A stretch of DNA of 14,268 nt from JABDNZ01 sp964407425 (GTDB lineage: Bacteria; Gemmatimonadota; Gemmatimonadetes; Longimicrobiales; Gaopeijiaceae), in NCBI GenBank assembly GCA_964407425.1, contig CAYOVN010000087.1, positions 1 to 14,268 on the forward strand, given 5' to 3'. The position numbers and the translations under genes were made by a program. Below, one piece after another: positions 1-6,649 of this stretch (position 1 is its first letter; each line of letters begins with the position of its first letter). The notes beneath the pieces were generated by a model. That model was not told where the DNA came from. It did not search any database and saw only the letters and a program-made list of their open reading frames with translations.

Positions 1-152
1 GGTTTGACATTGGTCACTCTTCCATCCTTGAAGTCATCCCCCACGGCCGCACCGGCTCTGGGTGCGGGCGTTTGCATCGGCTGCCCGGGGGACTGAGTGG
101 CGGGGGCGCAGGCGGTAAGGAAGATCAGGAGGGTGGCGGAAAGGCGGAGCAT
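1..152 (-). CDS. Lipoprotein of unknown function, N-terminal fragment
   Basis: An ATG at 152 on the minus strand opens a frame that stays open for 50 codons to the window edge. The visible N-terminus has a short basic start (MLRL), a hydrophobic stretch and the lipobox L-T-A-C with Cys15. This is the classic signal for lipidation and membrane anchoring by signal peptidase II. A Pro/Thr/Gln/Ala-rich linker follows, as is usual just after the lipid anchor. A purine run (AAAGGGG) sits just upstream of the start on the minus strand and can serve as a ribosome-binding site. The gene is divergent from the membrane-protein gene at 317. The functional domain lies outside the window, so no role can be given. 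I am fairly sure of the start and the lipoprotein signal. Confidence 0.7.
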   Translation of the reverse strand, partial: MLRLSATLLIFLTACAPATQSPGQPMQTPAPRAGAAVGDDFKDGRVTNVK

Positions 153-226
153 TGCGGACCCCTTTCAATCTGGGCCAAAGGACCTGACACACCTGGGGGG
201 TGATTCAAAGAGAAATCTCCGAAGCC

Positions 227-237
227 CCGTATTACGG
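227..237. promoter_or_regulatory. Small dyad in divergent intergenic region
   Basis: CCGTA-T-TACGG is an 11-bp inverted repeat lying between the divergent lipoprotein gene (start 152, minus) and the membrane-protein gene (start 317, plus). Its position would suit an operator serving either gene. It is short enough to occur by chance, and no convincing -10/-35 pair was seen beside it. Confidence 0.2.
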
Positions 238-316
238 TAGGGAAGCCAGATCAAAAAAGTTCCCCGGCGTCCAAAGTTTCTTGCGTTGCGGTCCCTGGAC
301 CCCGAGAATTCTTGTC

Positions 317-1087
317 ATGCCCCCAAAGACCGATGAACCACGGTTTTCCGAAGAAGAATTCGCCCTGATCCTTCGTCGAGCGATCGAGCTGGATGCCGGT
401 TCGGCGGCGGTTCCCCACACCCCGCCTCCGAAAATGCCCCCCGGAGGGCTGACGCTTTCCGAGATCAGAGGGATCGCCGTCGAGGTCGGGATTGATCCTG
501 GGAGAGTGCTGGAGGCCGTCGATTCTCTGGCTACCCCCGAATGGGGTACCCTTGCCCGTTTGTTTGGGGGACCGCCGAAAATGCTGGTCGAACGGTCCAT
601 TGGCTGCCGCCCTGGCCCGGAGGAGATGTCTCGCATTCTCGATCTTGTTCGCCGGTTGACGGAGACTCAGGGTGAGTCCCACGAAGTCCTGGGGGGAGTG
701 GAGTGGAAGAATGACAGCAAGGTTGCTCCTTTAGTAGTGAGGGTTTCTCCTGAGGGCGACGGTGCCAAGGTCACCGCCTCCGTGGAAAGAGGTAAGGAGG
801 CCTTTCTGAGTCACTACATTCCCATCATGGTGAGCCTGGGGATAGCCGGAATCACCGTGGGGATCGTCGAACCCGCAGCAGGGCTGGCGATTGCCGGGAC
901 GGTGGCCGGCGGAGCGGCGGTGGGATATGGATTGGCCCGGACCATTTGGACCCGGGGTACCCGCCGGTGGCAAAGCCTCCTCGATCGCCTGACCTCGGGT
1001 GCGGTGGCAGAGTCCAGGGCCGCACTGGAACCACCCAGAACCCCAATTGATTCACCTGGACCCGAAGGCGAACCTTTCCCCTCCTGA
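317..1087 (+). CDS. Membrane-anchored protein of unknown function
   Basis: This is a 256-residue protein. Its N-terminus (about residues 5-70) is a predicted helical segment containing SEEEFALILRRA and later LTLSEIRGIAVEVGIDP. A short module of this pattern is, from memory, common at the N-termini of Gemmatimonadota-type hypothetical proteins. A mixed soluble middle follows. Two closely spaced hydrophobic helices lie at about residues 168-190 and 195-215 and are rich in Gly and Ala, ending in a basic stretch (RGTRRW). The tail is Pro-rich. The frame is also open upstream to a GTG at 200, but those 39 residues do not look protein-like, and the conserved module begins just after the ATG at 317, so I chose that ATG. 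The ribosome-binding site there is weak. The gene lies 44 nt upstream of the DUF4342 gene and is probably co-transcribed with it. I cannot assign a function. Confidence 0.6.
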   Translation: MPPKTDEPRFSEEEFALILRRAIELDAGSAAVPHTPPPKMPPGGLTLSEIRGIAVEVGIDPGRVLEAVDSLATPEWGTLARLFGGPPKMLVERSIGCRPGPEEMSRILDLVRRLTETQGESHEVLGGVEWKNDSKVAPLVVRVSPEGDGAKVTASVERGKEAFLSHYIPIMVSLGIAGITVGIVEPAAGLAIAGTVAGGAAVGYGLARTIWTRGTRRWQSLLDRLTSGAVAESRAALEPPRTPIDSPGPEGEPFPS

Positions 1088-1131
1088 ATCCGTAGGGTGA
1101 AGGGCAAAGATCCACGTTTATAGGAGGAACC

Positions 1132-1467
1132 ATGACCGAGGAATTCAGTTCGGCCGAGGAACAGGCCCCGGAGGAAGAAGCACAGGAAGAACAGGAAGAA
1201 CAGGAAGCTCAGGAATCCCACGGCCGGGAGCGTTACAAGGTCGCAGGGGAGAAGCTTCTCTCGAAGGTGAAAGAACTCCTTCAGCAGGGCAATATCCGCC
1301 GGATAACGATTAAGAACGACGAGGATAGAACCCTCATCGAAATCCCACTGACGATCGGTGTCGTGGGGGCCGCTATCTTCCCGGTCTGGGCCGCAGTGGG
1401 AGCGATCGCAGCGCTGGTGACGGACTGTTCCATCGAGGTGGAGAGGCACGAGGTGGACGACGCCTGA
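1132..1467 (+). CDS. DUF4342 domain protein
   Basis: This is a 111-residue protein with a clear AGGAGG ribosome-binding site 6 nt before the ATG. Residues 1-30 are very acidic and Gln-rich, built partly from Q-E-E repeats encoded by a 9-bp tandem repeat. Residues 35-106 match the DUF4342 family: a helix (GEKLLSKVKELLQQGN), the signature RRITIKNDEDRTLIEIPLT, then a hydrophobic segment (GVVGAAIFPVWAAVGAIAAL) and a short charged end. The family has no established biochemical role. Its small size and single hydrophobic segment suggest a membrane-associated or helical-hairpin protein, which is inference. The gene follows the membrane-protein gene by 44 nt and is closed by a strong terminator, so the two probably form one transcription unit. 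The family call is fairly secure; the function is unknown. Confidence 0.8.
   Translation: MTEEFSSAEEQAPEEEAQEEQEEQEAQESHGRERYKVAGEKLLSKVKELLQQGNIRRITIKNDEDRTLIEIPLTIGVVGAAIFPVWAAVGAIAALVTDCSIEVERHEVDDA
1183..1218 (+). repeat. 9-bp tandem repeat, four units, within the DUF4342 gene
   Basis: CAGGAAGAA occurs at 1183-1191 and 1192-1200, then CAGGAAGCT at 1201-1209 and CAGGAATCC at 1210-1218. The unit is in frame and encodes Gln-Glu-Glu, giving the acidic N-terminal stretch. The first two copies are identical, and changes accumulate toward the 3' end. This is what replication slippage would give. Confidence 0.8.
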
Positions 1468-1499
1468 CGAACGGCCTGACACCAATCATTTTCGAACGG

Positions 1500-1556
1500 T
1501 TTCGGCTCGGTAGCGGAGCCGAAAGGGCGGGGGACCCGGGTCCCCCGCCCTTTCTA
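1500..1556 (+). terminator. Tandem-hairpin terminator after the DUF4342 gene
   Basis: Two stems lie 33 nt after the DUF4342 stop. The first pairs TTTCGGCTC (1500-1508) with GAGCCGAAA (1516-1524) around a 7-nt loop. The second is a perfect 32-bp palindrome (1522-1553): AAAGGGCGGGGGACCC followed directly by its reverse complement, ending in CCCTTT and then CTAT. The two stems share the AAA at 1522-1524, so they cannot both form completely. The trailing T-tract is short, but the GC-rich stem is strong. It separates the upstream pair from the haem operon. Because the second stem starts with AAA and ends with TTT, it could also work in reverse. Confidence 0.8.
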
Positions 1557-1662
1557 TGGCCCCCCAAGGCCACGAAGGCCGATTCCAATTGGACTCCCGA
1601 CACATCATATTAAAAGTCTGTCCTAAAGTTTGGTTTCGGGAACGAACAAGGAGATAAGGCCC

Positions 1663-2502
1663 GTGCAGACGGTGCTACAGCTCTTGAACATTCTATTGCC
1701 GTTGGGATACCTCCTGGCGGCATTGGCCTATTTGGTGGTGTTCCTCGAGTCACCGGAATGGGCCAAAATCTGGGCGACCCGCATCACTGCGTCGGTGGCT
1801 GGGTGCCATTTGGCATACCTGATACTGGCTACGATGGCCTTTCAACATGTTCCTGTGGCGAACGCCTGGGAGGGCTTCACCTTCATCGCCTTTGCCATGG
1901 TTCTGGTCTACCTGGCTCTCGAGTGGCGGTGGAAGGACAAGATGACCGGGATCTTTCTTCTGGTTCCCGTGTTGTTTTTCCAGGTCTTTTCCAGCGCATT
2001 CATCGTTCATTCCCGAGAAGTGGATGAGATCCTTCGCTCTCCTCTTTTTTCTATGCATGTCACCTCAGCCCTTCTGGGGTACGTGGCTCTTTCGGTGGCG
2101 GCTGTGTACGGGACCATGTATGCCCTCCTTTACCGTGAGTTGAAGGGTCACCGGGTGGGGCTGATCTTCCGTCGACTTCCGAATCTCGAGACCCTCTCCA
2201 GGCTGAACCAGGGAGCGGTCATCTTCGGCTGGGTCGCTCTTACCTTGGCCATGGTTCTAGGAACCATCTGGGCCCGGGATTTGACGTCCAGCGGGTGGCT
2301 CGAGGGCACGTTCTACACCGACCCCAAATTCCTCCTCACGTTGGCACTCTGGCTCCTCTACAGCCTGACGCTGGGAGGGCGATATCTGCTCCGCTGGCCC
2401 AACCGTCAGGTCGCGTACCTATCGGTCTTGGCCTTCATTCTCATGCTGGGCTCTTCACTCGCGGTGAATCTGATTCTTCCTTCCTTCCACCAGTTTTCCT
2501 GA
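1663..2502 (+). CDS. ccsA: CcsA/HemX-family cytochrome c assembly membrane protein
   Basis: This is a 279-residue integral membrane protein with about eight hydrophobic helices, in the CcsA/CcmC/HemX family. Family members carry haem for cytochrome c maturation (CcsA) or affect glutamyl-tRNA reductase level (Bacillus HemX). Visible family features are the segment with NAWEGFTFIAFAM, an in-membrane MHVTSALLGY (His132), the C-terminal TDPK block (Asp220), a conserved Arg-Tyr region, and a terminal SFHQ (His276). The Trp-rich core (usually WGxxWxWD before the PKE-type motif) is degenerate here: no Trp lies in the few residues before Asp220. The frame is open to a TTG at 1630. The GTG at 1663 has AAGGAG 9 nt upstream and starts right at the first membrane helix, so I prefer it. 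hemA starts 4 nt after the stop, matching the hemX-hemA arrangement known in other bacteria. No resB/ccsB partner is in view, so transporter versus HemX role stays open. Confidence 0.8.
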   Translation: MQTVLQLLNILLPLGYLLAALAYLVVFLESPEWAKIWATRITASVAGCHLAYLILATMAFQHVPVANAWEGFTFIAFAMVLVYLALEWRWKDKMTGIFLLVPVLFFQVFSSAFIVHSREVDEILRSPLFSMHVTSALLGYVALSVAAVYGTMYALLYRELKGHRVGLIFRRLPNLETLSRLNQGAVIFGWVALTLAMVLGTIWARDLTSSGWLEGTFYTDPKFLLTLALWLLYSLTLGGRYLLRWPNRQVAYLSVLAFILMLGSSLAVNLILPSFHQFS

Positions 2503-2506
2503 CCCG

Positions 2507-3865
2507 ATGGATCTCATCGTCCTGGGGGTGAACCACAAAACGGCCTCGGCTGATGTCCGAGACCAGGTACAGGTCCATCCCGAGGAGATGGAGACTCTTT
2601 ATTCGAGGCTCCGGCAACACCCCGGCGTTATCAGGGAGGTCGTGGCCCTCTCCACCTGCAATCGAACCGAATTCTACGCCTTTGCCGGTGATCGATCCGA
2701 GGCCGATGGCCTCCTCAGGGAAACCATCGATGAGTTGAAGGGAGTCCCCTACCTGAGCAACGGGAAGTACACCTATTCCTGGTCAGGCCGGGAGACCGTT
2801 CGGCATCTCTTCCACGTCGCTTCGGGCATCGACTCCCTCATGGTCGGCGAGTCCCAGATTATCGGGCAGGTTCGTGATGCCTTCGATGTAGCTGACAACA
2901 ACCGGACCGTGGGGGCCTTGCTCACCCGCCTGTTTAACTCCGCACTACATGTGGGGAAACGGGCAAGAAACGAAACGGAGATCGGAAGGGGTACCGTTTC
3001 CGTCGCCCATGCTGCGGTGGAGATGGCCCAGAAGATCGTGGATCGGCTGGAGCGGTATCCGGTCCTTGTTTTGGGGGCTGGAGACACTGGAGCGTTGGTG
3101 GCCCGCCACTTCGCCGACGCTGGGCCGGACTCTCTCACCGTCGTAAACCGGACCTTCGAGCGAGCTCAGGAACTGGCCTCGGAGTTGGGCGGAAGGGCTC
3201 GACCCTGGGAGGAACTGGATGGTGCCCTGATAGAGGCCAAGGTGATCGTGGCCGCTACCGCTTCCAGGGAGCCCATCATCGATGCCCGGAGGATGTCACG
3301 AGTCCTGAAGCGGTCGTCCCGAGGGCCCAAGGTCCTGGTGGATATTTCCAACCCCAGGAACATCCATCCCGGGGTCGGAGATCTCGACCACGTCTTCCTC
3401 TACGACCTGGATGCTCTGGAGAGCATCGCCGACCAGAATAAGGCCCGGCGGCGCAAGGAGATTCCCAAAGTCCAGGGGATCATCGTTGAGGAGGTGGACC
3501 GGTTCATCTCCTGGTATGAGTCCCTGGACATGGTTCCGGTAATCCGGGCCCTCCGGGGGCGGTTTCAGGAGATCGCCGACAAGGAATTGGAGCGCCAGGT
3601 CAAGAACTTCGGGTCCGCCGACCAGGAAGCCCTGAAAGAGTACACCCGGGCCCTTCTTAACAAACTTTTGCATCAGCCGACCACCCGCATCAGAAAAGTG
3701 GAAACCTCCAGCCAGCACGGAATCCACAAGCTGGTGGCGATCCAGGAACTCTTCGAGCTCGATCTGGAGTCGTTCCAGGAGGGTCGGCCCGAGGAAGCCC
3801 CCTCCGGAGAGCCTGAGGGAAAAGGGGAAGGGAAGTCAGAAGATGGGGAAGACCAAGGGAGGTGA
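2507..3865 (+). CDS. hemA: Glutamyl-tRNA reductase
   Basis: HemA reduces glutamyl-tRNA(Glu) to glutamate-1-semialdehyde with NADPH, the committing step of the C5 route to haem, in the cytoplasm. The protein is 452 residues, slightly longer than usual because of an acidic tail. The N-terminal catalytic domain shows NHKTA (residues 9-13) and LSTCNRTE with the nucleophile Cys51. The signature HVASGIDSLMVGESQIIGQV follows at about residues 103-122. The NADPH domain has VLVLGAGDTGALVARHF at about 185-201 and VLVDISNPR further on. The dimerisation helix region begins around EEVDRFISWYESL. The last 30 or so residues are Glu/Gly/Lys-rich and probably disordered. The ATG lies 4 nt after the ccsA/hemX stop, so translation is probably coupled, and hemC follows at once. 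HemA is often the feedback-controlled step of the pathway; here an upstream HemX-like protein could fill that role, which is inference. Confidence 0.97.
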   Translation: MDLIVLGVNHKTASADVRDQVQVHPEEMETLYSRLRQHPGVIREVVALSTCNRTEFYAFAGDRSEADGLLRETIDELKGVPYLSNGKYTYSWSGRETVRHLFHVASGIDSLMVGESQIIGQVRDAFDVADNNRTVGALLTRLFNSALHVGKRARNETEIGRGTVSVAHAAVEMAQKIVDRLERYPVLVLGAGDTGALVARHFADAGPDSLTVVNRTFERAQELASELGGRARPWEELDGALIEAKVIVAATASREPIIDARRMSRVLKRSSRGPKVLVDISNPRNIHPGVGDLDHVFLYDLDALESIADQNKARRRKEIPKVQGIIVEEVDRFISWYESLDMVPVIRALRGRFQEIADKELERQVKNFGSADQEALKEYTRALLNKLLHQPTTRIRKVETSSQHGIHKLVAIQELFELDLESFQEGRPEEAPSGEPEGKGEGKSEDGEDQGR

Positions 3866-3867
3866 GG

Positions 3868-4863
3868 GTGCAGCTGAAGCGTTTGAGAATCGGAACCAGA
3901 GCCTCGGCTCTGGCCCGGTGGCAAGCCGAGCATGTCGCGGCCGCTATCCGAGGGATTCCCGGGGCTCCTGACCCTGAGTTGGTCCTCATCAAGACCGAGG
4001 GGGACGCCATTCAGGACATCCCTCTTTACAAGCTTCAGGGTAAGGCCTTTTTCACCAAAGAAATCGAGGAAGCTCTCCTCCGTGATCGTATCGACGTCGC
4101 GGTCCATAGTCTGAAGGATCTGGCTACGACTTTTCCTGCGGACCTTGCCCTTTCTGCAGTGATGGAGCGTGAAGATCCCCGGGACGCGCTTCTATTCGGA
4201 CCCTCCTGCAGCCTTGAGAGCTTGGGTGGCCTGGCGGCTTCGGGAGGCGGTGGGGCTTCGGGTGCTCCGGAATCCCTCCCTCGTGGGGCCCGGGTCGGGA
4301 CCAGCAGCCTGCGCCGCCGGGCTCTCCTGGCCAGATGGCGCCCCGATCTGCAGTTGATGGATCTGCGGGGGAACGTGCCGACCCGGATCGAGAAGTTGGA
4401 TCGAGGGGATTACGATGCCATCGTCCTGGCCGCCGCTGGGGTGAAGCGCCTGGGACTGGGTGACCGCATCTCGGCAGTCCTTCCCTTCGACTACTTCCTT
4501 CCGGCGGTATCCCAGGGGGCCGTGGGCGTTCAGGTAAGGGCTGATGATCTGGAAACCCGAAGATGGACCGATGCCCTGAATCATCCTCCTACCAGGGCGG
4601 CCACCTCATGTGAACGGGCCCTTCTCAGGCGTGTCGAGGGCGGATGCCAGGTGCCTGTGGGGGCCTACGCGGATATTGAGGCGAACGTGCTGAGGCTTCG
4701 TGGGGTAGTCTGCTCACTGGATGGCACCGTTGGGGTCGAGGGAGAGGTGAGTGGAGTGCCGGAAGAAGGAGAGGCACTGGGTGTGGCGCTGGCGGAGGAT
4801 CTCTTGGCTCGGGGCGGAGAGACAATCCTGGATGGGATCAGAAGGGGAATACATGGGGACTAA
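3868..4863 (+). CDS. hemC: Porphobilinogen deaminase (hydroxymethylbilane synthase)
   Basis: HemC joins four porphobilinogens into hydroxymethylbilane using a covalently bound dipyrromethane cofactor, in the cytoplasm. The protein is about 331 residues, somewhat longer than the usual 300-315. Visible motifs are RIGTRASALARWQA at the start, the phosphate-type loop KTEGD, HSLKD with the catalytic Asp, VGTSSLRRRA, DLRGNVPTRIEKL, LPAVSQGAVGVQ, and EGGCQVPVGAYA with the cofactor-carrying Cys260. Between DPRDALLF and VGTSSLRR is an extra Gly/Ala/Ser-rich loop (about residues 111-139) containing a duplicated ASG. For the start, GTG 3868 has GGAGG at 3858-3862 with a 5-nt spacer; GTG 3862, inside the hemA stop region, is the alternative and adds two residues. 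The gene begins 2 nt after hemA and overlaps hemD by 11 nt. Confidence 0.97.
   Translation: MQLKRLRIGTRASALARWQAEHVAAAIRGIPGAPDPELVLIKTEGDAIQDIPLYKLQGKAFFTKEIEEALLRDRIDVAVHSLKDLATTFPADLALSAVMEREDPRDALLFGPSCSLESLGGLAASGGGGASGAPESLPRGARVGTSSLRRRALLARWRPDLQLMDLRGNVPTRIEKLDRGDYDAIVLAAAGVKRLGLGDRISAVLPFDYFLPAVSQGAVGVQVRADDLETRRWTDALNHPPTRAATSCERALLRRVEGGCQVPVGAYADIEANVLRLRGVVCSLDGTVGVEGEVSGVPEEGEALGVALAEDLLARGGETILDGIRRGIHGD
4236..4262 (+). repeat. Direct repeat inside the hemC loop insertion
   Basis: GGCTTCGGG occurs at 4236-4244 and again at 4254-4262, an 18-bp period in frame. It encodes A-S-G, then Gly residues, then A-S-G. The arrangement points to a local 18-bp tandem duplication that lengthened the loop of porphobilinogen deaminase. 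Confidence 0.6.
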
Positions 4864-5620
4864 GAGTCCACTGGAGGGGCGGGGGGTTGCGGTCACCAGG
4901 GGCGAGCAGGGGGAAGGGCCCCTCAGCCGGCTCCTCGGTGAAAAAGGCGCCCACGTTCTGGATTGGGGGAGTGTGGGCTTTGCTCCTCCGGAGGACGTCT
5001 GCCCTCTTCTGGGAGCTTTGGCCCGGGTTTCGGATTACGACTGGATCTGTTTTTCCTCCCCCCGGGCTGTGGACGCGGTGGTTTCCCGGAAACCGGATTT
5101 GCCGGATGGGGTGAAGGTCGCCGCGGTCGGGCCCTCGACATCCCTTTCCCTTTCGGAGGCCGGGTGGGCCGTCCATCGACTCCCGGAGGCGGGAAATGGG
5201 GAGGGCCTTGTCGAAGCTTTTCGGAAGGCTGGCGATGCGGAGGGGGCGAGGGTCTTTTTCCCCGCCAGCGAGATCGCCCGGGATGTGATTCCCGAGGGTC
5301 TTGCTGGGTTGGGGGCCGAGGTCGACCGAATCACAGCCTACCGGATGGTTACACTTCCCGTTGACGTGGCCGGCTGCCGGGCCTCGGTGGAGGGGGGGGA
5401 GGTCCATGTGGTGACTTTCGCCAGCCCCTCCGCGATGGAGGCTTTTAGGAACCAGATCGAGGAGGATCTCTTCAACGCACTTAGAGAAGAGATCCCGGCC
5501 GCCACCATGGGGCCCACCACCGCTTCTGCTCTCGAAGAGGTGGGGTGGAAGAAGGTCGCCGTTGCCCGAACCCCCACACTCGAGGGTTTGGTGGCGGCGG
5601 CTGAAGAAGCTGTCTCTTAG
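4853..5620 (+). CDS. hemD: Uroporphyrinogen-III synthase
   Basis: HemD closes hydroxymethylbilane to uroporphyrinogen III with inversion of ring D, in the cytoplasm. The protein is 255 residues, the usual size. HemD sequences are poorly conserved. Recognition rests on the two-lobe pattern: GVAVTRGEQGEGPLSRLLGEKGA near the start, DWICFSSPRAVDAV at the first-lobe edge, KVAAVGPSTSLSLSEAG, ARVFFPASEIARDVIPEGL with a DRITAYRMV linker, VVTFASPSAMEAF, and a C-terminal AATMGPTTASALEEVGW with LEGLVAA. Position between hemC and hemB supports the call strongly. The frame is open upstream to 4751, but that stretch lies inside hemC and is Trp/Arg-rich. The ATG at 4853 with AAGGGG upstream gives the normal N-terminus and overlaps hemC by 11 nt, so translation is likely coupled. 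Confidence 0.92.
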   Translation: MGTKSPLEGRGVAVTRGEQGEGPLSRLLGEKGAHVLDWGSVGFAPPEDVCPLLGALARVSDYDWICFSSPRAVDAVVSRKPDLPDGVKVAAVGPSTSLSLSEAGWAVHRLPEAGNGEGLVEAFRKAGDAEGARVFFPASEIARDVIPEGLAGLGAEVDRITAYRMVTLPVDVAGCRASVEGGEVHVVTFASPSAMEAFRNQIEEDLFNALREEIPAATMGPTTASALEEVGWKKVAVARTPTLEGLVAAAEEAVS

Positions 5621-5662
5621 AAGAAACTCAAATCAAACGAATCGACCGAAAGGTATTTCAAC

Positions 5663-6649
5663 ATGCCATTCCCAACCCAGCGTCCCCGTCGCCTTCGAAA
5701 GAATGAGAACTGGCGTCGCCTGGTCCGGGAGACCCACCTCTCCGTGGATGACCTCATCATGCCCCTTTTTGTGGTCCCTGGTGAGGGCGTCAGAAACCCC
5801 ATCTCCAGTATGCCCGGGGTGTCCCAACTATCCGTGGACGAGGTGGTGAAGGAGGCCGCGGAGATTCGGGATCTGGGAATCCCGGCCGTGATTCTCTTCG
5901 GGGTCCCGGACGACGAGGACAAAGATCCGGAGGGTTCGGAGGCCTACAATCCTGAAGGGCTGGTTCCAAAGTCGATTCGGGCCATAAAAAGCGAGGTCCC
6001 TGATCTTCTTCTCTGGGCCGATGTCTGCATGTGTGAGTACACAAGCCATGGCCACTGCGGGGTCCTCACGGAAGGGGGCGAGGTGGAGAACGACCCCTCC
6101 CTCGACCTCCTGGCCCAGGCTGCCCTGGCTTACGCCGTGGCTGGTGCCGATGCGGTTGCTCCGTCGGACATGATGGACGGGCGGGTTTGGGCGATCAGGG
6201 AGACGCTGGATCAGGGTGGGTACCTTGATACCCCCATCGTATCCTATGCAGCCAAGTACGCTTCGGCGTTCTACGGGCCCTTTAGAGACGCTGCGAACTC
6301 GGCGCCGGCCTTCGGGGACCGAAAGGGCTATCAGATGGACCCTCCCAATGTGGAGGAGGCCCTCCGGGAAGTGGAGCTGGATATCGAAGAGGGGGCGGAC
6401 ATTGTCATGGTCAAGCCGGCCATGGCCTACTTGGATGTGATCCGCCGCGTGAAAGACACCTTCGGAATGCCCACGGCAGCCTACCAGGTGTCCGGGGAAT
6501 TCGCCCTCATCAAGGCTGCGGGGGAGAAGGGTTGGGTCGATGAGCGGCGAGTCGCTCTGGAAAGCCTTCTGGGAATCAAGCGCGCCGGGGCCGACATGAT
6601 CCTCACCTACTTTGCCAAAGACGTGTCGAGGTGGCTGGACGATGCCTAG
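5663..6649 (+). CDS. hemB: Delta-aminolaevulinic acid dehydratase (porphobilinogen synthase)
   Basis: HemB condenses two 5-aminolaevulinates to porphobilinogen in the cytoplasm, as a homo-octamer in the known family. The protein is 328 residues, full length. The Schiff-base lysines are Lys198 (in SYAAKYASAFYGPFRDA) and Lys251 (in VMVKPAMAYLD). Cys122, Cys124 and Cys132 in DVCMCEYTSHGHCG form the three-Cys site of the zinc-type enzymes rather than the Asp-rich magnesium type. The N-terminus carries the arm with the basic run RPRRLRKN. It starts 42 nt after hemD with GAAAGG 9 nt before the ATG. This is one of the two largest gaps in the operon, with the more AT-rich leader one would expect of an independent initiation site. 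It overlaps hemL by 8 nt. In the pathway it acts after HemL and before HemC, so gene order does not follow reaction order. Confidence 0.97.
   Translation: MPFPTQRPRRLRKNENWRRLVRETHLSVDDLIMPLFVVPGEGVRNPISSMPGVSQLSVDEVVKEAAEIRDLGIPAVILFGVPDDEDKDPEGSEAYNPEGLVPKSIRAIKSEVPDLLLWADVCMCEYTSHGHCGVLTEGGEVENDPSLDLLAQAALAYAVAGADAVAPSDMMDGRVWAIRETLDQGGYLDTPIVSYAAKYASAFYGPFRDAANSAPAFGDRKGYQMDPPNVEEALREVELDIEEGADIVMVKPAMAYLDVIRRVKDTFGMPTAAYQVSGEFALIKAAGEKGWVDERRVALESLLGIKRAGADMILTYFAKDVSRWLDDA

Noticed and set aside
200..316. GTG at 200 as start of the first membrane-protein gene
   Set aside because: The 39 added residues are unlike a protein domain, and the recognisable module begins just after ATG 317.
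1583..1629. Sigma-70-type promoter for the haem operon
   Set aside because: TTCCAA with CATATT at 17-bp spacing matches only 3 and 4 of 6 consensus bases; too weak to list. A promoter must lie in or before this stretch, but I cannot place it.
4751..4852. Extension of hemD into hemC
   Set aside because: Trp/Arg-rich shadow of hemC; normal HemD N-terminus begins at ATG 4853.
4995..5003. Cys-Pro dipeptide in HemD as a haem regulatory motif
   Set aside because: One CP dipeptide is expected by chance and HemD is not known to be controlled that way.
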